DNA from: Lanius collurio
Taxonomy: Eukaryota > Chordata > Aves > Passeriformes > Laniidae
Length of the DNA stretch: 64,000 bases
Direction of reading: 5' to 3'
Assembly: GCA_020086605.1 (NCBI GenBank)
Contig: JACBWW010000017.1
Coordinates: forward strand, 3,378,089-3,442,088
Part shown: positions 47,801 to 59,434 of the stretch, piece after piece
Numbering within the stretch: the first letter of the stretch is position 1
Layout: each line of letters opens with the position of its first letter
Notes under the pieces: model-generated
Seen by the model: only the letters and a program-made list of their open reading frames with translations
Told to the model about the DNA's origin: nothing
Databases searched by the model: none
Position numbers and translations under genes: made by a program

Positions 47801-48519
47801 GGGTGTGGCAGGTCTGATAAAGCAGGACACAGATGGGTCTGTTCACCACTTACACTGATCCAAAGGCAAAATTAAAAGCCTCAGACTCTAAGATTTGTTC
47901 CTCAGTTCTGACATTCTAGTTCTGTGCTTGTGAACAAGATTCCTGTGATCAACATATGGCTTTTAGACAATAGTACAAAACAACAAGAGGCTTGAACCAA
48001 AAGGCATACCATGCAAGAAGACTTTTCTTACCCAAAATTGTTCCAATAAACCTTGTATGAAATTCCCCTGCAGCAATTCCCCTCCTCTTCCACTTTCCTC
48101 TAGATACATCACAAAAAACATGTTTATTTTTGACCCAGGACATATTTTCCCACTATTCTCTCAGCTGTGTTTGTTTTCCACCTAAAAACTGGTACTTGCT
48201 CTTTTAAAGATGCTTTCAGTAGAATTTTTTCCCTGCAAATCTGTCTTAATCTATTGTTGCCTGCAAAATAAACTACTCTAGCAGTATTCCCCTGACCCCT
48301 TAGATTGAATCCTCCTGTCTCCTCCTGGCTGCCCCAATTCAATATCTCCAGTTACTACAGATGCATCTCTTGCTTATTGCTCTGCTGAGATCATGCACAG
48401 CTCAATGGCTGGAAAAAGCTTTGTTTTCTCTTCTGTCAGGCTTATAACACTCAGTATTTGTCAATCACACCACCTTCCTAGGTGATGCCTTTTCCTGGTG
48501 TTAAAATCAAGAGTCAAAC
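47801..48519. other. Single-copy DNA, no gene recognised
   Basis: About 720 bp, possibly partly eroded LINE sequence continuing from the element before it. No supported gene. Confidence 0.45.
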
Positions 48520-49110
48520 ATGGTTAGAAGGGGGAAAAGGGATTTTACCTTGATATTTATTTTAAGGATCCTTGGGTACACACGTCCAGGTCAAATGCAC
48601 CAAAATGCACCCCACAATGCACACCCCCAGGTCAAATGCACCAAAATGCACCCCACAATGCACACCCCTAGGTCAAATGCACTAAAATGCACCCCACAAT
48701 GCACACCCCCCAAAGATCTGGTATAACATTATAGGTGTTACTAATTAGCTTATCTATCAAAAATTCCCCAATGAGAGGCTCAAAATGAGCCCCCCTCCCC
48801 AAGGAACCTTCCCCTGGATGGTTCTATCTCAGTTTACAGAACTGTTTTGTAGAGGACCTTGGTGTCTGGGGCATGCTGATCCCTACCTAGAAGCTTCTGA
48901 AATGTTTAGTCTCCTAGTTTGACACACAAGTCCAAGAATGTAGGAAAAAGCACTAAGAATACAGAAGTTGTAAAAAGGTATAAAAGGGGTACAAAAGAAA
49001 AGGCAAAAAATCTTCATGGCATCATAGGAAATGTAATATGAATCTTCCTCTGCTGTGCATCTTCAGCCAGAGCACCAGGGGTATCTGAGTCATGCCAGAT
49101 CAATGATAAA
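48520..49110. mobile_element. Probable endogenous-retrovirus LTR
   Basis: The sequence 'ttattttaaggatccttggg', 'acacacgtccaggtc' and the CCACAATGCACACCC repeat that follows match a passerine LTR type I recall. Downstream are 'aaggtataaaagg' (TATA-like, about 48,975) and 'cttcatggcatcataggaaa'. An AATAAA lies on the minus strand near 48,558, so orientation is ambiguous. Exact ends and a target-site duplication were not found. Confidence 0.5.
48585..48715. repeat. 41-bp tandem repeat, three copies
   Basis: The word tcaaatgcac occurs at 48,591, 48,632 and 48,673, a period of 41 bp. Each unit contains 'aaaatgcaccccacaatgca'. It lies inside the probable LTR and is likely a family feature with variable copy number. 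Confidence 0.92.
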
Positions 49111-52100
49111 TTTTTTGGTTTCTCTTATATTCTTTTGGGGTATGTACTACTGCTGGTGATAAATGCGCACTCTCCTCTCTAGATATGAGCAGCTTGACAT
49201 TTGAACAATGAATTATGTTCCCTTGGCCATTTCTTAACCAATTTCTCTGATGAAACTGTCAGGCCTTGGCCTCTGCTCCCTCTAAGCAAACAGCAGCCTC
49301 ATGCAATTTGCACAAGGTATTGTTTTCCTTCCTTTGAAATGCCTTTCCTTGCTCATCACCATACAACCCTTTTCTCATTAGAATAGACAATTTCTATTGT
49401 GATTTCTCATCCCCTGTCCTTCCCTGCATAATGACAATTTTATTCCAAGGCCCTATTTCACCCTGCAACTCTGAGACTGCTGGAACAAGTCCTTCTCCTA
49501 CATGGTCAGAACATGAGCATGTGCTGTATCTTATTTTCCTGAAGCTTGGCACATCCTGAAAATGACTCTTGCCTGTGTGTGGATGCAGTGTGTGTGCAGA
49601 GTTGGGAAACAAATGACTGTAAGTAGCAAAAGTCCTGTGGGAGATGCACATCACTTAAGCAATGGTTATCAATAACTCTCAACGAAGTTGTGAGTGAGTC
49701 TATTGAAAATGGTCTTGATTTTGTATCCTCAAAGCCCTTCTGCTGTAGAGCAGAGTGATCCCTCCCTGGAAGGCACAGAAACAGAGTTACTTGAGGTGTG
49801 TGATACCCATGTGTGTGATACCAAGGTGTGGATCATTGGGCTGGGAGAGTCTTCAAGAGAGCACCGAATTTATCCCACTGCCCTGGAAATGGATCAACTC
49901 TACATAAAGTCCTGGCAGCTGCCCCTAAAGCCATCCAAAGGGAAAGGGTCCTCTGCCTCCAGGCACTCATTGCCCTTCAGTGTTGCCCTTGCCATTTGCT
50001 TCCTCTTCTGGAGACACACAGAGCCCTTATTGTTCTCTCTTGGCATTTCAGGTTGTACTTGGAAAATTCTTTCAGGTTTTGCACAGTTTTTCAGTTCTGT
50101 ACCGTTATCCAGCTAATGCTTGTCAGTTCATCTCTGTAAAGTGATAGGTACAAGCCAGAATCAAGGTATTTGGGGTCACTTCACAGAAGTACTGAAGGCA
50201 GCACTTACTGTTCCAGGTTGGTATTTTCTTTTTCCAGGAGATCCCACTATCCAAGGGCTCATACTAAACCAAAATCTTTCTCTCTTCTCCTTCCTTGCCA
50301 GCTGGCCTTTTCAAAACTGCCTCTGGAAATCCATGGGGCAAATTCTGTGATCCTTCAAGTGATGACTCTGAACAGGCTGATAAAGTCCAACCAAAGATGG
50401 TGAGAGCTTCAGTAACTGGTGATGCATCATGTCTTGAGGGGATGGCAGATTGGTTTGTCTGCACACCTTGAGCTGCATCCTCAGAAGATGCTAAAATGTG
50501 TGAAATCCATCAAGAAAAAAAAAATTAAATTATCTATTATCTTCTCTTCAGAATGCCCAGCATCCCTCAGACAAGGTGAGTTGTGCTGGTGTCTCCATGG
50601 GGACAACTGCACCCTGCTGCAAGGGTGAAAGGTGCCATGAGCTGCAGGGTCCAGGCAGAGATGTGCTGGATGAGGCCACTGACTGATTCTGAGGGGTTTT
50701 CTCTTCCCATTTCTCTTATTTATTTGGTTCAATACTGAGAAGCAATGCTAGAGCATGAGGAGAGATAGTAGAATTCCCTGATGGAGAGAGAGGAACTCCC
50801 TGTGATCCTCCCTAAAATTGCTTTCTTTTCCTAAGTGCCTGTGAGAAATGTATGGAGGTGTTTTAACTCCTAATACATTATTTTGGCTAGGAGCTGTGGG
50901 CTCCTAACAAAATCAGGAGCCAGATATATGATTGTAGCCCTTTTTCATTTTGGGACGTGCTGCTCTAATAAAAATGCTTTTCCTATGGGTAGGTCAGCAA
51001 ATTTTAGCCTTTGTGGTGCCACCAGTCTGCAAAATGATCACCCATGTCAGGCAGAAATCAATGGCCCCACAGGTTTGTAAAATTGTCCAGTTTGGGGTGG
51101 TCTAGAGTGGGTTCAGAACTCCAGCAGATACTTTTCCTCACCATCAGCTCTCTGGAAGTGGTGATAGTGAGGGGAGGCATCCAGTGTGCTCAGAGATGCT
51201 AAGATGGACCCAGGGCTTCTTGTGAGATGGACAATGGTCTGGAAAGGGGGGTCCCACCTCAAGATACCCTTTTGGTAGGTTTAGAGTTTCTCTGTCCACA
51301 GCTGTCAGCTGCTTTCAGCACATTGAACCAGACCTGAGAATGAGTCTGATGGCTGGGTCATCCCTCTGCACAGCAACTCTCCTTGTCCAAATAATATCCA
51401 ACAATTTGCAGAGAGTGCACCTTACAGGCCACCAGATCAATGAAGATTTGACTCTGCAGATGAACGAGAGAATCCACAAAATGCAGCTATATCTGCTGTC
51501 CCCCAGCTCCTCGGAGCATCCCTGCACAGGACAGTTTCTGCCCCAGCTCTGGCTGTACAGGGCACTGGCACAGCCCACCTGTGCAGCAGCCACAGCTGGA
51601 TCCTGGTGGACATTCCATCTGGTGTTGAAATGCCCACCAGACACGCTCCAGGGACAAGATGCATTTCATTACCTGCCATAGCTGCACCTCCCTTGGTGAG
51701 GATGGAGGTAGATTTTCAGTAAACATCCCTCCAAGTTGGTGTGACTGTCATTAACATGCCACATGATTTTCAGACAAAAAATATGCCCAAGTTCCTTTTT
51801 ATGTAGAAGATTTCAAGTGAATCTGCAACAAAATTTAATTCAAGAGCTGTCTTCCCTTGGCCTGTCTGTGGCACAGATGGGAGGTGAGCAAAAGCCTTCC
51901 AAACCTGTGGTGAACCCATCAATGTCCATTCCATTTTTTACAAGAAAGCAGTTTTACTCCAGGCTGGAGGATGATTGACTGACAGATCACACTGGCAGTG
52001 TTTTCAGCAGAAGTAGCTTTAAACTAGGTTTAAAACTGCTTTTTGGAAACACACCTCAAATTACAATGCAGGCAGGGTTTTGGTAGATATATAACTGTAC

Positions 52101-52761
52101 GTGTGTTTTGTGCATCCCTGGAAAGAAGCCCCTCCAGACCCCATCACAAGAGGTTGAGCAGATCTCTCCAGCCCCTCACTCCCACCACTGTGCTCTTCCT
52201 TCTCCTGCTGCTCAGGGCATTATTTTTAACTAACACTTCTAATGTTCCAATTTCACAGGTTCCTGGTGTATAATTAGAAGTCCTGACATCCTTGTCTTCT
52301 TCCTCCCTGGTGCCCTGGGCCTGCTGAGAGGAGGAGAGAGGCTTTGCTCCCTGTCTCATGGCAGAACCAGTGGCAGGCCCTTTGCCAGGACAATACATGC
52401 TGACATCTGTCAGCATCTGTCAGCCTCCTCATAATTAGCTCCGAAGTTAACTGCTTTCCATCTCCCAGAGAGCCCAACACCTCTGTGTTTACTTCTCACT
52501 GGAAAAAAAATTCCTCCCACAGCCACCTGAAAGTGCCTGCAAGTCCAGAAAAGTGCAAATTCACAGCGACATGCAAATCTCTGCTCAATATCCCCCAACC
52601 TGACATCACAATGCCTCCTAAACAGAGCTGTCTTTGGCAGGAGGTGCACAAAGCTGGGGCACTGTAGAGCCAAAGGGCCACTCAGTTAGAGGAGTTTTCA
52701 AAGACAAGGCATGAGGGCTGTAATTTTAAAATTCGTGTCTTTTCATTTTTCTCCCCACAGA

Positions 52762-53027
52762 ATGGATTACGGCAATTGAATGTTGCTGGGAAGGGAATGG
52801 GAAATAATTGGGGAGCAGGAGGAAGTTTTGCACAACAAACTGAGGCAAGTTTTCCAGCAGAGCTGAACTCCAGGGGCTGCATAGCTCCTGTCTGGTTCCC
52901 CCATTTTCCCTTCTCTTTGCTGCCCTTCTTTTTGGGTAGGGGCTTAGCCCAGTGGTGGAGCAGCCACGGTGGATGCCATGCTGTAATCACACTTGTGCTT
53001 ATTTTACCTCTGCCATCCATCGCCTGA
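52762..53027 (+). other. Weak candidate exon
   Basis: A good acceptor-like tract ('ttttcatttttctccccacag', whose last base is at 52,761) leads into a frame of about 88 codons, open to a stop at 53,025-53,027. The peptide is glycine- and serine-rich early and hydrophobic at the end, with no recognised domain. There is no nearby AATAAA and no partner exon that I can identify. Chance is likely. Confidence 0.12.
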
Positions 53028-54669
53028 GATTACAGACATTGATTACAGTTTTCAGATGTCCTAAAGACTTGCACAAAAAAGGCTCTTTTCTTTTTTTTAG
53101 CATGTATATGACAAATTATTTACAGTAATGACTACAGCCCGACTGAGCTCCCACCAAAAGGTTAATGAAAATTTTACCACTGTCTTCAGGGCAGCAGAAC
53201 CAAGGCAGAAACAGAACTTTTATACCCAGTGCACACCAGTGCAAAAAGTTGTACTGTTTTGAAGGGACCTGGATTGGACTGTATATTTTTATATTGTGGG
53301 TCTTAACACAGTATATTCATACATTAATGTCTTTGTGTTGTTGGGTTTTTTTCTTAAATAATTGCTTTTGTTACTGTGTTTGGGGTCTTTTTACCCAAGA
53401 TGACATTTCTTTCCCCCATTCCTGTTTGTGTGTAAAAAGCACTTGGTAGAATGATGTCTGGGATGGATGACCATGCTGTTTGGAGAGACCAGAGTGACTA
53501 AAACCAGTTACTATAAAGAGAAAGGGAAGAGTGGGTTTTGGATTTAAGGTTTAGGGATCTTCCCTGTGTCCCCTGTATAGAAGCAGGTTTGGGTTTGAGG
53601 ATGGTTGAGGACGTTTATTCCAATTTTGCCCTTGGAATCCTAAAGACTGAGGAACTGAATGGCTCAGATGTAACAAAGATTGGCTTTCCTCAACCCACTT
53701 TTCTTGAGCCTGGAGTGTTAGCAACACTTTTTGGCTATAAATCTGAGCTGTGCTGAGACTTCAGCCACACTGAGGGTTTTCATTGCAAAGACCTGCCATG
53801 GCGCACCTACAGCTCTCCTGAAAACATTCCTTCACTTTCATTTGAATTAAAGAAAGCTTATTACATATTTTTTTAATGGTTAAGTTTTAGATTGACTTTG
53901 CACTGTGCTTTGGAACACCCATTTTCTGTGTTTATGTATACCAGGATGGAGGTGTCAGAGCACATTCGCGTGTTTGTGCCTGAGAGGGAGGAAAATATGG
54001 TTATGCTGTTGCTGCATAACTCAGTCTGGGGGTAATTTATGGATGCATTTGTAGTTTATTTCCCAAGACCATCAGGGATGACAGAGTATAAGTTATTTCT
54101 CTTCCCAAGTAACAAAATCTAAGTAGCTGTGAGTTGTTTAGCAGTGATTCATTATCAGTTGATCCACTTTTCAAAGGCTGGTTTATATTTCTACATCTGC
54201 CATCCTTCTCCTTTCCTGTGTCTTGTAAAAATATCCTCAGTTAAGGAATCTTTTTGGGAGCTCTGACCAATAAAAGATCTTTGCAGAACTTTGCTGGTTC
54301 TATGAGCACAGCGGCAGCCTGACTTTATAACTTGAGATAATTTCTCTTCTGTTCTTGTTTATTCCTGGTAAACAACAGCCAAACTTTCAAGGACTTTTAG
54401 AGATAATTACTATTATTACTAGAAAACATGTCTGTCCCATGGAATGATTGATTAATGCTTAGGTAGATTTCAGGGAATGTTCCCTTTGTGAGTTGAGATG
54501 AAAGCTATGTATCAGCAGCATGTCCCAGCTCCTAAAAAAGGGTAAATTAGCTCATGGTGAGAGGATAGAAAATACCTGAATTCCAAGAATGGGAATGGGG
54601 ATGGGCTTTCAACTCTTTCAGCTCTACTCTCAACCCAAGATTTTTTTCCTCCCAAAACAGAATTCTATT

Positions 54670-55278
54670 TTACCTTTCATGTGCTTTCACTTTCAGTCCC
54701 ACCCATAGAAGCTCCATATTGGATGAGTCTAAGTAGATTTTCAAGAGAATATGGGTAATTCTGGAGATTAGCTGTGCTTTTATCCTGGCAGTGCAGATGA
54801 TCTTCATGCATAAGTAAACAGAGTCAATATTCCAATATTCCTTCCACCACTTGCCAGCAAACCCACATGCTTTGAATTTCAGAATGAATCCTTTGTGGCT
54901 GGCACGTCTCTGCCACAAAGGTGCCAAAATTTCTGCATTATCTTGAAGTTTTGCCTTCCACTTCTGTGATCCCATTGATTTCAGGACTGCTAAGTCAAGG
55001 GAGGAAAAAAAATCCATCAAGCTAATTCTTGAAAAAGGGCAGTCAATATTCTTAGGCAGAAGCCAGCTCAACAAAGCTGTGCCTGAGGTTTTAAAAGTGG
55101 GTTTTTCTTCTGTTAAAATAACAAGATATAATGATAAATGCACAAAGGAAGTTAAAACCACTGATGAGCTGAAGATTTTGCTGTGAGCCATTGGGAATAT
55201 GGTGCTGAGAGGATACTGACCTTTATTTCTGGGCAATTTGAGTGCTCCAAGATATAAAATCTCTAAGAGATGGTACAC
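54670..55278 (-). other. Longest repeat-free open frame (202 codons), function unknown
   Basis: A minus-strand ATG-to-stop frame of 202 codons in AT-rich single-copy DNA. The translation is rich in Leu, Lys, Ser and Ile, with an SSSVVLTSFVHLSLYLVIL segment near residues 36-54 that could be hydrophobic. No domain, motif or family is recognised, and there is no promoter, intron or polyadenylation context to support it. On two strands of 64 kb roughly one frame of this size can be expected by chance, so it is not called a gene. Confidence 0.12.
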
Positions 55279-57284
55279 AAATGATGGCAGATTTACTCAA
55301 CATGCATCCCATATTGAAAAAACCATGATCCTTTTCAGGTAGAAAAGCCAAAGAAATGCTGATTAAATGGACATTTAATTTCCTTTCTTAGACTTTTTTC
55401 AAAGGAGCAAAGGAACAGGAGGGACCAACAATCAGGAGACATCCTGAATTTGGGGATGGGTTTTCTTTTCCCATTTCCACCTGGTTTCTTCCCTTCCCAT
55501 CTTAATTCTAGATGGAAAAAACCCTATAAAAAGGCTGCAGAGTCAAAGACTTGAACGTAGGGGCAGGGTTATAAAGCACATTGTATTGTTACCTTTTGCA
55601 TGGCTATTTCAGGCAGTGACAACTGACAGGAATGCTCATGAGCCAGGAGCATTTAAGAATAAACAGGACAATATTTGTGAATAGTTGGTTTAAGTGAATA
55701 TATGCAACAATTTCCATTGGAAACCCAAATTTCTCCTTGGCCGTGACAAGACTGGCTCACTGCTCCTTAGGGATTAAGGAAAGGAGGATGGTTTCCCACC
55801 TGCAGATGGGTCAGGACAGGAGGGGAAGTGGATGGGGACTGGCTTTAGTCCCCAGCTCTCCAGGCAGTGACCTATAAATCTGGTCTGTGCAGACACAGGA
55901 GGAGGGTTTTATGAGTGATTTGCAGGCTGTCCTCCCTGTGAACAGAATATTTGGGTTCAGAAGCCCAGGGTGGATTTCCACAGTGCAATTAAGACCCTGA
56001 AAAACCTTGCTCCAAAGTACAGAGTTGTCACAGGGTTTCCTTACCCTACAGACAGTGGAGAAGCTGGTGCTGTTACCCTCATCCATCCCCTCTGCTCTTT
56101 GTGGCATCATATTGACCTTGGCTTGGGTGAAACCTCAATTCTTCCTCCACTGGGGCTGAGACTGTCAGCAACCAGCCAGAAATGCTCCCTGCTGACAGCA
56201 CAGCAGCTATTGAGCATGGGAAACGAGCTGTCAGCACTGCTGATTGAGCTACAATTATGGCCAGGAAGTAGCTGAAAAATAAAGTCAAATCAGTGTGACG
56301 CTGTTTGTGCCACACTCCAATCTGCAAATGAAACAGGAGAGAAATTATTCAAATAAATGATTTATTTAATGAATTATTCAGCCAGCTTTAATTTAATCAA
56401 TCAATCAGAAGTCCTCTGGCACCCAGGGACATAAATGGACTAATGTTTTTCCAGGCATCAATACAGAAGGCAGTTCCTGGTCAGCAGCACAAGTGCTCAG
56501 TGTTTGGGGCTGATAGATATGTTCTTAGATGTAGCTGAATTAGTGTCTTACTAAAGCATATTTCAGCTATCCTATGTTGAGATTAAACCTGTTTTCTTCT
56601 TTGTTAATCCTTTATCTCCCCTGGAACGTCTCTGAAACACTTCAGCCCTTGTGGGCAGCCAAAGGTCTGTTCTGCAGTATTAGCTTGAGCTTTGAGGATG
56701 TGCAGGCAGGTGAGAGACAGGTTCCATCATTTTCTCTTTGCTGTGAGGGCCCAAACCATTCCTCAAGTTTAGCTTCTGTATTCAGGCTTTCCCTGGGATC
56801 TTGTTTCATAGGAACTCTGTGTTCTCCCCACCGCTGCTCCTGTGCACCACAGAAACACTGACAGTGATATTTACATCCCACCATGAGCTTTCTGGAGACC
56901 AAAAAGTTTCACAGCTGCTTTATTTGGAAGGGGTTTTTCCTTTTCACCAGAACAAGCCACCTCATTTGCTCCTGTTTGTGTGGTGATAAATTACCTCAGC
57001 CATGTCTAACACAGAAAACTGTCCCTCCTGCTGCTTGACACCGAGGCTGGGCTGCTCTGAACACCCTCCCTCACCTGGTTTGTGCAGCTCTGTACCTGCA
57101 AAGGGCACACAACTATTCACAGGGCTATGTTTGATGCAGGCTCAGGAAAAGCTTCCTTCACCAGGGAAAGAACTCTCATCACAGGGAGCACAGTTTTGCC
57201 AGGGTGACACATCCACCCCCACGATTCCCTGGCCCAGCACTGCTGATGGGGCCACAGAGGTTCAGTCATGGGCTGACACAGCTG

Positions 57285-57797
57285 CCAGCAGGGATTGGCA
57301 TGGAGGCACAGCCAGGTCTTATTCTTGGTGTCACACCAGCAGGGATTGGCATGGAGACACAGCCAGGTCTTATTCTTGGTGTCACACCAGCAGGGATTGG
57401 CATGGAGGCACAGCCAGGTTTTATTCTCGGTGTCACAGCAACAGGGATTGTCATGGAGGCACAGCCAGGTTTTATTTTTGGTGTCACACCAGCAGGGATT
57501 GGCATGGAGGCACAGCCAGATCTTATTCTTGGTGTCACACCAGCAGGGATTGGCATGGAGGCACAGCCAGGTTTTATTCTTGGTGTCACACCAGCAGGGA
57601 TTGGCATGGAGGCACAGCCAGGTTTTATTCTCGGTGTCACAGCAACAGGGATTGGCATGGAGGCACAGCCAGGTCTTATTCTTGGTGTCACACCAGCAGG
57701 GATTGGCATGGAGGCACAGCCAGGACTTATTCTTGGTGTCACACCAGCAAGGACTGGCATGGAGGCACAGCCAGATTTTATTTTTGGTGTCACACCT
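57285..57797. repeat. 51-bp minisatellite, ten copies
   Basis: The unit starts 'atggaggcacagccaggt' and ends 'cagcagggattggc', with ATGG words at 57,300, 57,351 and 57,402, a period of 51 bp. Ten units are present. Copies 3 and 7 share the private variant 'tctcggtgtcacagcaaca', suggesting a four-unit (204 bp) duplication. Because 51 is a multiple of three, the array is open in several frames on both strands (198-265 codons), giving a 17-residue periodic peptide that has no other support. Confidence 0.95.
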
Positions 57798-58842
57798 GAA
57801 AAGTTCAGCGCAGTTCCATAGCTCAGGTCGGCCCGTGCACGCTGCTTGGTTACAGGAGAATCTTCTTGCCACGGGAGCAAACCCTAAATGAGGGATGCCT
57901 GCAGCCCCCAGGCAGCTGCTGGCTGCTCAGAGTTCTCTCTGAAATTGAGAGTCACACTGTCATCTTGCTCTTTTCCTGGGATTAGTTTGGGTATTTCAGC
58001 TATTTAGGATAACTCAGCTCCAGCTGGACATCCTCAGAGATGCTCATAATGGTCCCAGGATCCACAAGTCTCACTCATTTTTGAGTGAATTGAGGATTAT
58101 GGAAAGGCAATGGGCATCCTAAGATCTGCTGTGGGCTTCATCAAGAAGCTTAGTAAGCGATGTCAACTGAGGACAGATTCACAACCTCAGACCTCCAAAT
58201 GACTCACATTCCCCTGTAGACTGAGGGGCATTTATCAGCTTGGCTCTGATGGTGTCAGTCCTGGGTCTTATTACCTGGGGAATACTCTGCTAGCTCCAAA
58301 TTGCACCAGGCCAAACCAAAAATAAAAACATCCAGGAGGAAGGAACGATCAGACATGGTGTCTGAAGCGCAGAAATGGGCATTTCTGCCTTTATGGCTGT
58401 CAACAAACCTAATTACTGATTGACTGGCAGCAAATCAGGGTAAATCCGCTTAGCTGGGATTAGATGGAGGAGGTTAATGAAGTGTCTGAGGTAGATATTA
58501 GATGCTGGTGCTGTCTGGGCAGAGCAGAGTGCAGCTAGCTGGCTCCTGGCTGGGGTGCACACCTGCCTTCCCTCACCTGCAGGAATAATTGTGGTGCTTC
58601 CCAGGTGGGTCCCCAGAGACACAGAGGGCACTGAGGAGGCAGAAATGGGTGCAGGCAGGATCAGTGAGGGGCAGGAACAGGGCAGTGGAGGCTGAGCCTC
58701 TGCAGCTATCAGGATGGGAGTGCTGCAGGCTGTTTGTGGGTTTGAGGGACAAAGCAGAGCTCAAGGGCTTTGTTTGGAGGTCATCTTCTGATGACTGCCC
58801 CAACCACAAGGAACAGAAGTGCAGACACACCACACACAAACG
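57798..58842. other. Single-copy DNA, no gene recognised
   Basis: About 1 kb. The part near 58,370-58,530 ('ggcagcaaatcagggtaaat', 'gggattagatggagg') is low in repeats and could be a conserved noncoding element. This is an impression only. Confidence 0.4.
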
Positions 58843-58957
58843 TGCTGAGCAACCTGGTCTTACTGGAGATATCCCTGCTAATTTCAGGGGGGTTGGACCA
58901 GACCAGAGGAGCTTTAAGGGTCCCTTCCAACCCAAACTATTCTATGATTTTATGAAA
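58843..58957 (+). mobile_element. CR1 LINE 3'-end fragment
   Basis: 'tgctgagcaacctggtct', 'ggggttggaccagaccag', 'gggtcccttccaaccc' and 'ctattctatgattttatga' form the terminal ~115 bp of a CR1 element, with the 3' octamers well preserved. Confidence 0.95.
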
Positions 58958-59434
58958 CAACCCCTCTGCATCTTGGAAATTATTTTCCAGTTTCCTTGAT
59001 GCTGGAAAGACTATTGTCCAGTAGCTGAACAGCCTTTGCCACCCCCTGAAAGGAAATGCTGCATTCCAAACCTAGATCAGAACTTGTAGTTGTGTTTATA
59101 ATTAAGCTGCAGCAAAATCTTTTCTGTAAACCCCAAAGGATCCTTGTTTGTTTCTAACAGATGTGGTTAGATTCTCCACTCTCTTTCACCCCTACAAATC
59201 AATAGTTACTACACTACAGTCACTGGATTCACACACTCCAAAATCAATGCAAAGCAGGAAGCAAACAAATCCATGTATTACAGTAACAGGTAGTATTTTA
59301 CCCCTCCTCATACTGTGATGGCTATTCCATATCAAGGGTATTTTTCCCCTCCTCATTTGCATTGAGCCAGAACCTCTCATCTCCGTTTGCTTTTCCCTCC
59401 CTCTTCTCTCACTCCTGCCCCTTCTCACCCCCAC
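58958..59434. other. Short unannotated stretch with a local direct repeat
   Basis: About 480 bp. The word gtatttt(a/t)cccctcctcat occurs at 59,293 and again at 59,338, flanking a 26-bp segment that starts TG. No gene is seen. Confidence 0.5.

Larger units (their letters stand above)
49111..57284. other. Long single-copy stretch, no gene recognised
   Basis: About 8.2 kb without a recognised mobile element or array. The longest repeat-free frame of the window (54,670-55,278 minus) and a weak exon candidate (52,762) lie here and are listed separately. A short AT palindrome, aaataaat/atttattt, occurs near 56,351-56,367. Other frames of 100-140 codons show no domains. Confidence 0.45.

Noticed and set aside
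48585..48715. CRISPR-like repeat array
   Set aside because: Units are contiguous with no spacers and lie in a vertebrate LTR; the same applies to the arrays at 22.7, 23.3 and 57.3 kb.
57002..57891. Open frames of 198-265 codons on both strands
   Set aside because: They come from the 51-bp minisatellite, which is divisible by three and lacks stops in several registers; no domain or gene context.
1592..59361. Enrichment of octamer ATGCAAAT/ATTTGCAT words across the window
   Set aside because: Several copies were seen, but the AT-leaning base composition raises the expectation; single hits alone are not evidence of regulation.
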